DNA from: an uncultured Oscillospiraceae bacterium
GTDB lineage: Bacteria; Bacillota; Clostridia; Oscillospirales; Ruminococcaceae
Direction of reading: 5' to 3'
Length of the DNA stretch: 64,000 bases
NCBI GenBank assembly: GCA_934446355.1
Contig: CAKSEC010000002.1
Span: 223,196 to 287,195, forward strand
Under the pieces are notes generated by a model, which ran no database searches, was not told where the DNA came from, and was given only the letters and a program-made list of their open reading frames with translations. Each line of letters starts with the position of its first letter. The first letter of the stretch is position 1. Of this stretch, positions 56,562 through 63,807 are shown piece after piece. The translations under genes and the position numbers were made by a program.

Positions 56562-57557
56562 ATGTGCACAGCGGCGACCTACCGCACGGAATGCTTCTAC
56601 ATGGGCAGGAATCTCGACTATGACGAGGACTACGGCGCAGAGGTTACGATAACGCAGAGAAGATACCAGTTCACGTTCAGGCACGGCGGGACGTGCGGAC
56701 TGCATTACGCCATGATCGGGACTGCGCTGGTTCGGGAGGGCTATCCGCTCTATTACGACGCAGTGAACGAAAAGGGACTTGGAATGGCTGGGCTGAATTT
56801 CGTCAGCAGTACTCGCTATCACGCACCGGAAGCGGGGAAGCGCAATGTCGCTCAGTTTGAACTGATACCGTATGTCCTCGGTCAATGCTCCTGCCTGTCC
56901 GAAGCGCGTAAAATGCTGTCCGAAACGATCATCACCGGCGAGCCGTTCGCTGGCGGAATGCCCGCTGCACGCCTGCACTGGCTCATAGCCGACCGCACCG
57001 GTGCGATGGTCGTGGAATCGGTAGCCGAGGGTGTGAAGCTATATGACGACCCGGTCGGCGTGCTGACCAACGAGCCGCCGTTTCCAGTGCAGCTTTTCTC
57101 GCTGAACGACTATATGGGGCTTTCTGCCAGACAACCGGAAAACCGCTTCTCTGACCGCTTGGGGCTTACCGCCTACAGCAGGGGAATGGGCACGAACGGG
57201 CTGCCGGGCGGGCTTTCCTCACGGGAGAGGTTCGTCAGGGCGGCGTTCACCAGACTAAACTCAGTCAGCGGCAGGACTGAGAGTGAGAGCGTTGGGCAGT
57301 TCTTCCATATCCTCGGCAGCGTTGAGCAGGTTCGGGGCTGCTGCGTGACCTCAGACAGCAAGTGCGAGGTAACGCAGTACACCTCCTGCTGGAATGCGGA
57401 CAGGGGCATTTATTACTACACGACCTATAAAAACCGCCAGATTTGCGCTGTCGATATGCACAGGGAATCGCTCGGCGGCAGCGGGCTGGTGTGTTATCCG
57501 ATGTTAAGCAGCGAAAGAATACACTATCAGAATAAAAAGGACGGGGCTAAAACATAG
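56562..57557 (+). CDS. bsh: Bile salt hydrolase (choloylglycine hydrolase family)
   Basis: N-terminal-nucleophile amidase (331 residues) that removes glycine or taurine from conjugated bile acids. Cys2, exposed after Met removal, is the nucleophile (MCTAATY). Arg16 and Asp19 (GRNLDYD), an Asn in GLGMAGLNF, an Asn in GVLTNEPPF, and an Arg in SSRERFVRAAF complete the known active site. NEPPFPVQLFSLNDYMGLS and GMGTNGLPGGLSSRERF resemble bile salt hydrolases more than penicillin V acylases. No signal peptide, as expected for the intracellular enzyme. GAGGGG lies before the ATG. The stop codon is inside a terminator hairpin. Confidence 0.9.
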   Translation: MCTAATYRTECFYMGRNLDYDEDYGAEVTITQRRYQFTFRHGGTCGLHYAMIGTALVREGYPLYYDAVNEKGLGMAGLNFVSSTRYHAPEAGKRNVAQFELIPYVLGQCSCLSEARKMLSETIITGEPFAGGMPAARLHWLIADRTGAMVVESVAEGVKLYDDPVGVLTNEPPFPVQLFSLNDYMGLSARQPENRFSDRLGLTAYSRGMGTNGLPGGLSSRERFVRAAFTRLNSVSGRTESESVGQFFHILGSVEQVRGCCVTSDSKCEVTQYTSCWNADRGIYYYTTYKNRQICAVDMHRESLGGSGLVCYPMLSSERIHYQNKKDGAKT

Positions 57558-57562
57558 CCCCG
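57542..57562. terminator. Terminator hairpin overlapping the bsh stop codon
   Basis: CGGGGCTA (57542-57549) pairs with TAGCCCCG (57555-57562); the bsh stop codon is within the second arm. On the minus strand it is followed by a short TCCTTTTTA run, so it could stop transcripts of the transglutaminase-like gene as well. Confidence 0.65.
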
Positions 57563-57584
57563 CCTCAGATTGTAAATTGTTTGA

Positions 57585-59261
57585 TTACGGATTTATTATA
57601 AGAATAGTAAGACTGTAAACGTCTACCGTATCAAAAGTTTGTACGTCCCAGTTGTAGCCTATCGAGGTTATCCCTGCGCCGGCAAGGTCGTCGGAAAGTT
57701 CATTGTTGATAATATCTATAAGCTCCGAGTAAACAGCCTTGTCGCAGTAGACCGCAGCATTGAGAATACCCTTCTTGTAGTTAGTCAGAGTGTCATTCAG
57801 AAATGCGGTATAAGCGGCTGAAGCGCTGCTGTGAACTGTGAACTTCTGGCGCATATAGTTGTATTTAGTGGTGTTTGCGGGGTTGATATTCTTGCCGTAG
57901 GTGACGTAAATATCTGCGCCTTCTGTGTGGTCCTTGGACATCTGTTCATCGGACAGGCAGAAGTAAGAATAGATAGGCGCACCATCGTCGTAGTCGTCCC
58001 ATGTGACGTCAGTCAGCACCCAGTCGCCGCCTATCTGCAGCTTGTTCCATGCGTGCACACCGCCCGCAGAGCCGGTCACCATTATACACTGAACGCCCAT
58101 TTTCTGGCAGAGGTAAGAGTAAGCCTGCGCATAGCCCACGCACTGAGCGTATCCGTATACTAACGGACCGAATACCGTGCATTCCTTGTAGCTGTCGGTC
58201 GCATTGTATATGGTGTTCTCCACGATGGAATCATGCAGCGATACCAGCATATCGTATGTAGAGCCGGCTTTCTCTGCCTTTGCCGCCATCTTGTCTGCGG
58301 CTGCTTCGACTTTCTTCCTGGCGGAGGTCAGCTCGCTTCCGGTGATGTAATATCCGGGGTCGATAGATGTGCAGTAGCCGGTATCAGGATATGACCAGTA
58401 GGTGATGTTTTCATATGGGTCGAACCAGAAGAACTGGGGATTATCGTAGTAGAACAGCCAGATTACGTATTCTATTTCAGCGGTCGTGAGGTCGGTCACG
58501 GTGAAATCTATCGAGGACTTGGCAGAGCCGATACCGTCCCACAGGTCTTTGTAGATCTTCTTCTGGTCGCTGTTAAGATAGTTGTAGTAGTACTTTTTGG
58601 TGTAGTCGTTAAGCAGAGAGGATCCGTTTTCGACGATAACGTCGGAATCATCGACAGCCTCCGTGCCGCCTGATATGTAATAATCCTTGATGTAGTACTT
58701 GTTCGTAAAGCCGGATTTAACCGCAAGCACCCTGAGCGTAGTGTCAGAGGTCAGCTTTATGCCCGCCGAGGTATATTTCTTGGAGTTTTTCGTGGGCTTG
58801 CTGCCGTCCGTGGTGTAGTACAGCGACACGCCGGAAAGCTTGGTGGTCAGCTTCACGGTCTTGCTTGCCTTGTAAGTGCCCTCGTCCGGGCTGAACTTAA
58901 CGAGCGGGGTCAGCTTGTATTTGTATGTAACGGTGCCGCTTGAAACGCCGTTGTATTCAGCGTATACCCTGAGCGTGCTGTTTTTCTTGATGGTTATTGC
59001 AGAGGTATATTTCTTGAAAGCGGAATTGTTCAGGCTGTAATATATCACAGCCCCCTTGGTCTTGCAGCTGAGTTTCACCTTTTTGCTGCCGGATACGTTG
59101 TATGTGCCTGATTTGAGCGAAGCGGTAGGCTTGCTGACCGAAGCGGCTTCAGCCGTTACGGACAATCCCGGAAGAAGTCCGGCGTCAGGCGCAGCGAATG
59201 CACCGACCGATATTACGGCGGCAAGCACTGCGGAAAGCAGTTTATTCTTAATATTGTTCAA
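57585..59261 (-). CDS. Secreted transglutaminase-like protein with chitobiase-type repeats
   Basis: Exported protein of 558 residues. The signal peptide covers about 1-40 (KLLSAVLAAVISVGAFAAPDAG). Two CHB_HEX_C-type repeats follow: VIYYSLNNSAFKKYTSAITI, then VSLYYTTDGSKPTKNSKKYT. A transglutaminase-like catalytic domain lies at about 330-470, with the triad in YAQCVGYAQAYSYLCQ (Cys), GGVHAWNKLQ (His) and WVLTDVTWDDYD (Asp). Such enzymes act as proteases, cross-linkers or amidases at the cell surface; the activity here is unknown. The start is TTG at 59261, with GGGAGGG six bases upstream. It shares the repeat type with the CAP-domain protein at 20690. Confidence 0.88.
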   Translation of the reverse strand: MNNIKNKLLSAVLAAVISVGAFAAPDAGLLPGLSVTAEAASVSKPTASLKSGTYNVSGSKKVKLSCKTKGAVIYYSLNNSAFKKYTSAITIKKNSTLRVYAEYNGVSSGTVTYKYKLTPLVKFSPDEGTYKASKTVKLTTKLSGVSLYYTTDGSKPTKNSKKYTSAGIKLTSDTTLRVLAVKSGFTNKYYIKDYYISGGTEAVDDSDVIVENGSSLLNDYTKKYYYNYLNSDQKKIYKDLWDGIGSAKSSIDFTVTDLTTAEIEYVIWLFYYDNPQFFWFDPYENITYWSYPDTGYCTSIDPGYYITGSELTSARKKVEAAADKMAAKAEKAGSTYDMLVSLHDSIVENTIYNATDSYKECTVFGPLVYGYAQCVGYAQAYSYLCQKMGVQCIMVTGSAGGVHAWNKLQIGGDWVLTDVTWDDYDDGAPIYSYFCLSDEQMSKDHTEGADIYVTYGKNINPANTTKYNYMRQKFTVHSSASAAYTAFLNDTLTNYKKGILNAAVYCDKAVYSELIDIINNELSDDLAGAGITSIGYNWDVQTFDTVDVYSLTILIINP

Positions 59262-59294
59262 AATGAACCCTCCCTTTGTTTGTAGTGTATATTC

Positions 59295-59318
59295 ATTATA
59301 GCACAATTTTCCGGAAAA
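59295..59318 (-). promoter_or_regulatory. Promoter and palindrome upstream of the transglutaminase-like gene
   Basis: On the minus strand a TATAAT -10 (plus 59295-59300) lacks a good -35. In the spacer lies the perfect palindrome TTTTCCGGAAAA (59307-59318), which could be a regulator site. The assignment is inferred. Confidence 0.4.
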
Positions 59319-59350
59319 AGATAGTGCATTTTTGTGTATTTTGAGATATT

Positions 59351-60259
59351 TTAATCGCTTTCCAGCGGGACGGCGATATTCAGTGCGCCGGGAAGCACGT
59401 CTATCTGAGCCGAAGTATATTCGCCGCCGCTTTCTCCGTCGAGAGTCCACCTGAAAGGCTTTTCGCAGGAGATAGAAAGCCTGCTGGTCTTTATGCACAC
59501 AGTTCTGTCGCTGTCAAATTTGTGATTCACTAGTATCTGCTTTATCTTGTCGATATCGGCGAGCGAATGCGGCGTTTTCACGAACATACAGTCCAGAAGC
59601 CCGTCCGTCAGCGAAGCGCCGTCCGGCACGATAGTCCGCATACCGCCGACGGAATGGGTATTTCCTATCATGCAGTAGATGAACTCGTCCTCAATGTCGC
59701 CGCCGTCCCAAGCTATTCTGACTCTGCCGGAGTTCTCGCGCAGATATTTCGGCTCGAACGAGCGCAGACCGGTGAGAACATAGGCGAGCGGACCAAGGTG
59801 GTTCTTTGTTTTCTGGCTGGTGACGTAGCTTACATCGGTGAACCAGCCAAATGCCGATATATAAGCGAAGCAGCCGCCGTTGAATCTGCCTAGATCGACC
59901 GGCAGGAAATTCTCCTGCATTATCATTTCGGCGCAGCGAATGATGTTTTTCGGTATTTTCAGTGAAGCGGCGAAGTCGTTTATCGTGCCTGAGGGGATAT
60001 ATCCGCAGGGCACGCTGACCTTGCTTGCGTAGATACCGTAGGCGAGTTCGTGGAGCATTCCATCGCCGCCGCTGCTGACGATAAGGTCGAACTGCGCAGC
60101 GTTTTTCGAGATGTACTCCAGAGCATCACCGGCGCACAGCGTCGGCCGCACCAGCACCTCATAGCCGCCCTTGGTGAATATAGTCAGTATATCGGACAGC
60201 GCCTGCTTTACGGTGCCTTTCCCCGATGAGGGATTGTATGTGAACAGCATTTTTTTCAT
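59351..60259 (-). CDS. Diacylglycerol kinase-like lipid kinase (DgkB/YegS family)
   Basis: A 302-residue cytoplasmic lipid kinase of the DAGK-catalytic family, probably phosphorylating diacylglycerol to recycle lipid released by lipoteichoic-acid synthesis. The nucleotide site is MLFTYNPSSGKG at the start and VSSGGDGMLHELAYGI. GYIPSGTINDFAASL and LDGESGGEYTSAQIDVLPGALNI are further family blocks. The ATG at 60259 has GAAAGG about ten bases upstream. The frame is open for another 64 codons, but that stretch contains the promoter. Confidence 0.88.
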   Translation of the reverse strand: MKKMLFTYNPSSGKGTVKQALSDILTIFTKGGYEVLVRPTLCAGDALEYISKNAAQFDLIVSSGGDGMLHELAYGIYASKVSVPCGYIPSGTINDFAASLKIPKNIIRCAEMIMQENFLPVDLGRFNGGCFAYISAFGWFTDVSYVTSQKTKNHLGPLAYVLTGLRSFEPKYLRENSGRVRIAWDGGDIEDEFIYCMIGNTHSVGGMRTIVPDGASLTDGLLDCMFVKTPHSLADIDKIKQILVNHKFDSDRTVCIKTSRLSISCEKPFRWTLDGESGGEYTSAQIDVLPGALNIAVPLESD

Positions 60260-60296
60260 GTATCTGCAGCCTTTCGCATATTTTGCCATTACAAAA

Positions 60297-60325
60297 ATTA
60301 TATCACCTTTTTCGTCGGGTGTCAA
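60297..60325 (-). promoter_or_regulatory. Promoter of the lipid kinase gene
   Basis: On the minus strand: TTGACA (plus 60320-60325), 17-bp spacer, TATAAT (plus 60297-60302), about 38 bp before the ATG. Confidence 0.82.
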
Positions 60326-60444
60326 TAGAATGCGGCCGAATGTCGGACGTTTTCGCAAAGCAGATCTGCAGCCGCCGCAAAGCCTTTCTCCGACAGGCTT
60401 CATGCACATTTTGCAAGAATTTTTGCGTTTTTTCAAAAAAACTC

Positions 60445-60473
60445 TTGACAAACCCTGTTTTGTGTGATATAAT
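60445..60473 (+). promoter_or_regulatory. tRNA-Pro promoter
   Basis: TTGACA (60445-60450), 17-bp spacer, TATAAT (60468-60473), 16 bp before the tRNA. Confidence 0.85.
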
Positions 60474-60489
60474 ATAACACGTTGAACAA

Positions 60490-60566
60490 CTGGGTGTGGC
60501 GCAGATTGGTAGCGCGCTACCTTGGGGTGGTAGAGGCCGCAGGTTCAAATCCTGTCACTCAGACCA
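60490..60566 (+). tRNA. tRNA-Pro (anticodon GGG)
   Basis: A complete cloverleaf of 77 bases. The acceptor stem CTGGGTG pairs with CACTCAG (one G-U), followed by discriminator A and an encoded CCA. The D stem is GCGC/GCGC, the anticodon stem CTACC/GGTAG with loop TTGGGGT (anticodon GGG), and the T stem GCAGG/CCTGT with loop TTCAAAT. It reads CCC and CCU. The integrase gene starts 131 bp beyond its 3' end. Confidence 0.95.
60540..60566 (+). other. Putative attachment site (attL) at the 3' end of tRNA-Pro
   Basis: Tyrosine integrases of mobile elements commonly recombine within the T-arm and 3' end of a tRNA gene and rebuild it. Here an integrase gene and excisionase-like gene lie right next to the tRNA 3' end, so the core should be within these bases. 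The matching attR is outside the window, so exact limits cannot be set. Confidence 0.5.
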
Positions 60567-60582
60567 ATGCAAATAGCGTTGT

Positions 60583-60622
60583 GATGCGGAAAGCGAGTTA
60601 TCTTAGTGGGTGGCTCGCTTTT
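60583..60622 (+). terminator. Possible terminator of the tRNA-Pro transcript
   Basis: AAAGCGAG (about 60589-60596) pairs with CTCGCTTT (about 60613-60620), followed by TTGC. On the right of it lies a 9-bp palindrome, ACATCTACA..TGTAGATGT (about 60637-60660), and a direct copy of TCTACAT, which could be integrase arm sites. Confidence 0.5.
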
Positions 60623-60697
60623 TGCTATCTACATAACATCTACATGAGCGTGTAGATGTTCCCTTGATTGCAGATGATGTATATTTTTTAGAGCGCC

Positions 60698-62002
60698 TTA
60701 ACCGGCGCTTTCTTCGTTTTCTACGTCAGAATTATCCTTCGCTGAATACGGCGCTATGAATGTCCCCGTCATGTCCTTTGCCATTAAGCGTTTGCGACCG
60801 TTCGAGATATGCAGATATATGTTACTGGTGGTTTCAATATCCGCATGACGGAGCCACGATTTTACAGACTCCAGATCCCAGCCCTTATCAAAAAGAATGC
60901 TCGCCGTGCTGTGCCGCAGGTCATGGAAACGCATAACTGGAAGATCATGGCGCTTTAAGGCTCGCTGAAAGCTTCTGGTAACACAATCCGGTCGGTACAG
61001 TCTGCCGTCAGGGTGCGTAAATATGTAATCTGACGGTGTGTAGATAGCGCCATAGAGAGCTATGTTTGCTTCCTGCTTTGCTTTTATGCCGAGCAGAAGT
61101 GCTTTTACCTCTGGCAGCAGTTCATAGGTCTGGTGACTGCTCTCCGTTTTGGTGGTGTCTTTGTACACTATTGTTTTGTTTTTCACCACAGTGGATTTTA
61201 TTTCCATAGTGTTATTGTCAAAATCAACAGCGTCCCACTTTAAGCCGAGCACCTCGCTTTTACGCAAGCCATAATAAAGAGCAACATAAACAAGCGGGTA
61301 GATTTCCTCGGTTCGAATATCAGCAAGCATCTGATTAGCTTCGCCTGCCGTCATGTAAACATTCTTGTCTTTTCCGAGGGAAGTTGTTGCCCTTTTGGGG
61401 ACAGTAACATTTAGTGCTGGATTACCCTGAATGTACTCAAGAACCACCGCTTCGTTGAATATCGCCTTGATGAGTGCAGCATGGCTGCGCAGCGAAGCGA
61501 TACCCAGACCGCCCTCTTTGCCGTCAAGCCTTCCTCCGGTGTTCTTGTAATTGTAATATTCAAGGATATGTTTCGGCTTAACCTGTTTGATGGTTAAGCC
61601 ATGTTCGGAAAAATACGGTATCAAGTGCTTTTCAGCTATGATTTCATATTTCTCCCAAGTCGATTGCTGAATAGTTCCCTTTCGTTGTTTGATCCAAAAG
61701 GAAATAAACTCTGTGAAAAGAAGTTCGCTGTCGTCCAATATGGAGTGGTTTTCGCTTGAGATTGCGATCGAATCCGCACCGGTTCTGAACTCTTCGATTT
61801 TATCATAGAGCATTCTGTTCGCCTCAAAGAAATTCTTCTTTGTTGCGCAAAGATTGGTGCTTATCCATCTGCGGACCATCTTGTCAGGTGTCAGATTGTC
61901 CTTTTCGGGATAAATGACACTTGCTTTCCCGTAAATTACCATCTGCCACTTTCCATTCTTTTCATGCAGACTACCTGTTATCGATACACTGTCTGTGTCC
62001 AT
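60698..62002 (-). CDS. int: Tyrosine integrase (phage/ICE type)
   Basis: Site-specific recombinase of 434 residues. The N-terminal arm-binding region (1-100) is followed by a SAM-like core-binding domain (about 110-215, FWIKQRKGTIQQSTWEKYEIIAEKHLIPYF). The catalytic domain has Arg in ALYYGLRKSEVLGLKW, His-x-x-Arg in RFHDLRHSTASILF, a second His in WLRHADIETT and the nucleophile in SNIYLH. All five key residues are present, so it should be active. The gene ends 131 bp from tRNA-Pro and points toward it. RBS AGGAGG before the ATG. Confidence 0.93.
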   Translation of the reverse strand: MDTDSVSITGSLHEKNGKWQMVIYGKASVIYPEKDNLTPDKMVRRWISTNLCATKKNFFEANRMLYDKIEEFRTGADSIAISSENHSILDDSELLFTEFISFWIKQRKGTIQQSTWEKYEIIAEKHLIPYFSEHGLTIKQVKPKHILEYYNYKNTGGRLDGKEGGLGIASLRSHAALIKAIFNEAVVLEYIQGNPALNVTVPKRATTSLGKDKNVYMTAGEANQMLADIRTEEIYPLVYVALYYGLRKSEVLGLKWDAVDFDNNTMEIKSTVVKNKTIVYKDTTKTESSHQTYELLPEVKALLLGIKAKQEANIALYGAIYTPSDYIFTHPDGRLYRPDCVTRSFQRALKRHDLPVMRFHDLRHSTASILFDKGWDLESVKSWLRHADIETTSNIYLHISNGRKRLMAKDMTGTFIAPYSAKDNSDVENEESAG

Positions 62003-62168
62003 ATTTTACCTCCTGTTATCAACAGACAGAATACCTATTTCATTCACATTTCAATTATACCACTTTAACGCATAAAAGTCAAGCACTTATAGTGTATGTG
62101 GCAAAGGTTTTAATTGCCGAATGTAAACAAAAGGGCATCATGCTGTTATGTGATAATATAGGGACACG

Positions 62169-62222
62169 ATGAATAAAATCGACCCGTGAGTGCGCTCATT
62201 TATACTGGTCGATGTTTTATTC
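62169..62222. terminator. Bidirectional terminator between int and the excisionase gene
   Basis: TGAATAAAATCGACC (62170-62184) pairs with GGTCGA.TG.TTTTATTCA (62207-62222), with a two-base bulge; the arms end in T runs on both strands. The remaining DNA from 62003 to 62168 shows no gene. Confidence 0.7.
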
Positions 62223-62231
62223 AACATTTCC

Positions 62232-62414
62232 CTAGGTAATTTGGTTTTCGCTGAGGAAACGGATAAGCTCGGTTTTGAGAACTCTGTACTTTCTTCCGAC
62301 AAGAAATCCCTTGATCTGATTACTATGAATGAGGTTGTAAACCAAACCTTTACTGACATGAAGGATAGAAGCTATTTCACCAACATCCAATACATCAGAG
62401 TATTGCTCTAACAT
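62232..62414 (-). CDS. Excisionase-like helix-turn-helix protein
   Basis: A 60-residue DNA-binding protein of the excisionase/HTH_17 (MerR-like winged helix) family: DVLDVGEIASILHVSKGLVYNLIHSNQIKGFLVGRKYRVLKTELIRFL. These proteins bend DNA at attachment sites and steer the integrase to excision. The ATG at 62414 has GGAGGAG upstream. The frame is open back to 62597, but without such a site. It lies upstream of int on the same strand. Confidence 0.85.
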   Translation of the reverse strand: MLEQYSDVLDVGEIASILHVSKGLVYNLIHSNQIKGFLVGRKYRVLKTELIRFLSENQIT

Positions 62415-62487
62415 ATCACTCCTCCATTTACAGGTAGTCTTATCGACAGAATTAAAATTTTGGACGGCTGTTACAGCCGATATATAA

Positions 62488-62523
62488 GCAAACGGCTCAT
62501 GTCTTGCGGCGTGAGCCGTTTGC
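62488..62523. terminator. Strong hairpin upstream of the excisionase gene
   Basis: GCAAACGGCTCA (62488-62499) pairs perfectly with TGAGCCGTTTGC (62512-62523). On the minus strand it is followed by TTATATATC. It could end a transcript arriving from the right, or act as a leader terminator ahead of the excisionase. From 62524 to 62960 no gene can be supported; short frames there look like remnants. Confidence 0.55.
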
Positions 62524-62974
62524 ATTATTGATGTGTATTGCTCAGAGCGATTATCGGGTAGTCCGCACCCGAACATAGGAGTTTCACCTCTAGCCATTCC
62601 TGTGGCATAGCCGTCGCCGGAAGTATCATTATCCCATCTTTGCAGCGTTCATCCTTTCGCGCTCGTACCTTATCTTTGCGTATGCGTTTACGCTTCGAAT
62701 TGATATTGGCAGACTGTTGGAGTTATTGTTATTCTCGCGCAAAAAATATGTGGTCACGGATAATGAATAACCCCTCGGAATCAATACAGGCATATCTTCG
62801 CACAATCAGGCGCTGCGGACGATGGTTTTGTTATCGCTCTGCTATTGAATTGTCAATGAACTGGTTGGAAATAAATCTCACACTAAGGGTTTTGATATTA
62901 TCTCTTGTCATAGATAAATGACATTCTCTTCCGTAAAAGTGTAAGATGTTTCCTGAAATTAATTATAGCACATT

Positions 62975-63079
62975 ATCATGCCACATTGTGTTGACATCTG
63001 CAACAAACAGTTTCAATGTGTCACAATTTGTTGCAATTTCTTGTTTTCTATTGAATAAAATCACCTTTTACTCTATACT
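62975..63079 (+). promoter_or_regulatory. Promoter and operators of the XRE repressor genes
   Basis: TTGAAT (63051-63056), 17-bp spacer, TATACT (63074-63079) lie 22 bp before the GTG of the first repressor gene. Upstream, GCAACAAA (about 62999-63006) and TTTGTTGC (about 63027-63034) form an inverted repeat, and ACATTGTG/CACAAT-type half-sites surround them. That is a likely operator region for the repressor and a possible divergent promoter. Confidence 0.6.
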
Positions 63080-63100
63080 AATATGCGGAGGTGACAGCTT

Positions 63101-63436
63101 GTGGGGGACAATACCAGACTTAAAAAGCTACGAATGCAGAGATGTCTTTCCCAGCGAGAGCTTGCGGAGGCAATCTCAATCGACAGGTCAATGATAAGTT
63201 TATACGAAAATGATCGTCGTGAGATACCAACGTCAACTGCAAAATTATTTGCCGATTTTTTTAATGTCTCAGTTGATTATCTTCTTGGAACGGATTCTAT
63301 CAATTCTGGCGATATTAATACAAAAGAAACGGCAAGAGACTGTATCAATAAGCAGCTTACTCTATTAAATGTTGAGGAGCAGAATCGTCTTATCGGGTAC
63401 ATAGACGGCATTTTAGATTCAAAAAAGGGGAAATGA
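63101..63436 (+). CDS. XRE-family transcriptional repressor
   Basis: A 111-residue cI-like protein. The helix-turn-helix covers about 5-60 (RLKKLRMQRCLSQRELAEAISIDRSMISLYENDRREIPTSTAKLFADFFNVSVDYLLG). The C-terminal 45 residues are helical and probably dimerise. The start is GTG at 63101 with GGAGGTG seven bases upstream. It likely controls the element's lysogeny or transfer genes through the operators in front of it. Confidence 0.9.
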   Translation: MGDNTRLKKLRMQRCLSQRELAEAISIDRSMISLYENDRREIPTSTAKLFADFFNVSVDYLLGTDSINSGDINTKETARDCINKQLTLLNVEEQNRLIGYIDGILDSKKGK

Positions 63437-63443
63437 AACGGCG

Positions 63444-63524
63444 ATGAGCAAAATGAATTTCGAATTTACCCCAATCAGGTTAGCACAACAGATCAATATC
63501 AAGAGTGACAAGGGAGGAAGGTAA
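63444..63524 (+). CDS. Possible 26-residue leader peptide or small protein
   Basis: Between the two repressor genes lies a frame of 26 codons (MSKMNFEFTPIRLAQQINI.., ending DKGGR). Its stop TAA directly abuts the ATG of the next repressor gene, and its last codons contain that gene's GGAGGAAGG site, as in coupled leader peptides. A purine-rich AAAGGGGAAA lies about 11 bases before its ATG. It could equally be non-coding; no family was recognised. Confidence 0.35.
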   Translation: MSKMNFEFTPIRLAQQINIKSDKGGR

Positions 63525-63770
63525 ATGTTCAAGGCAAGAACCGCAGACGGACGAAACAACATATCGGGAACGAGGGTAAAAGAACTTCGCAAGGCGCTCC
63601 AAATCTCACAGCGCGAGCTTTCAGACAGATTGCAGGTCGTAGGTCTGGATATCGACAAAAACGCAGTCCAACGTATAGAATCCGGCGAGAGATTTGTGAC
63701 TGACATAGAAATTATAGCATTAAGCAAATGCTTCAACGTAACCGTCAACAATCTGCTCGGAGTCAAGTGA
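63525..63770 (+). CDS. Second XRE-family DNA-binding protein
   Basis: An 81-residue protein that is almost all helix-turn-helix: RVKELRKALQISQRELSDRLQVVGLDIDKNAVQRIESGERFVTDIEIIALSKCFNVTVNNLLG. The two-residue insertion VGLD between the helices places it in the branch often found in integrative elements next to a cI-like gene. GGAGGAAGG lies four bases before the ATG. It is co-transcribed with the preceding repressor. Confidence 0.88.
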   Translation: MFKARTADGRNNISGTRVKELRKALQISQRELSDRLQVVGLDIDKNAVQRIESGERFVTDIEIIALSKCFNVTVNNLLGVK

Positions 63771-63777
63771 ATACAAA

Positions 63778-63803
63778 AGGCGCAGCTATGTAAAGCCGCG
63801 CCT
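63778..63803. terminator. Terminator between convergent regulator genes
   Basis: AGGCGC (63778-63783) pairs with GCGCCT (63798-63803) and encloses a GC/GC pair. It separates the plus-strand XRE gene from the minus-strand gene at the right edge. Confidence 0.55.
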
Positions 63804-63807
63804 ATCA

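Noticed and set aside
62525..62629. A 34-codon minus-strand frame (MILPATAMPQEWLEV..) upstream of the excisionase gene.
   Set aside because: No ribosome site or family match; kept only as a possible remnant in the regulatory-region finding.
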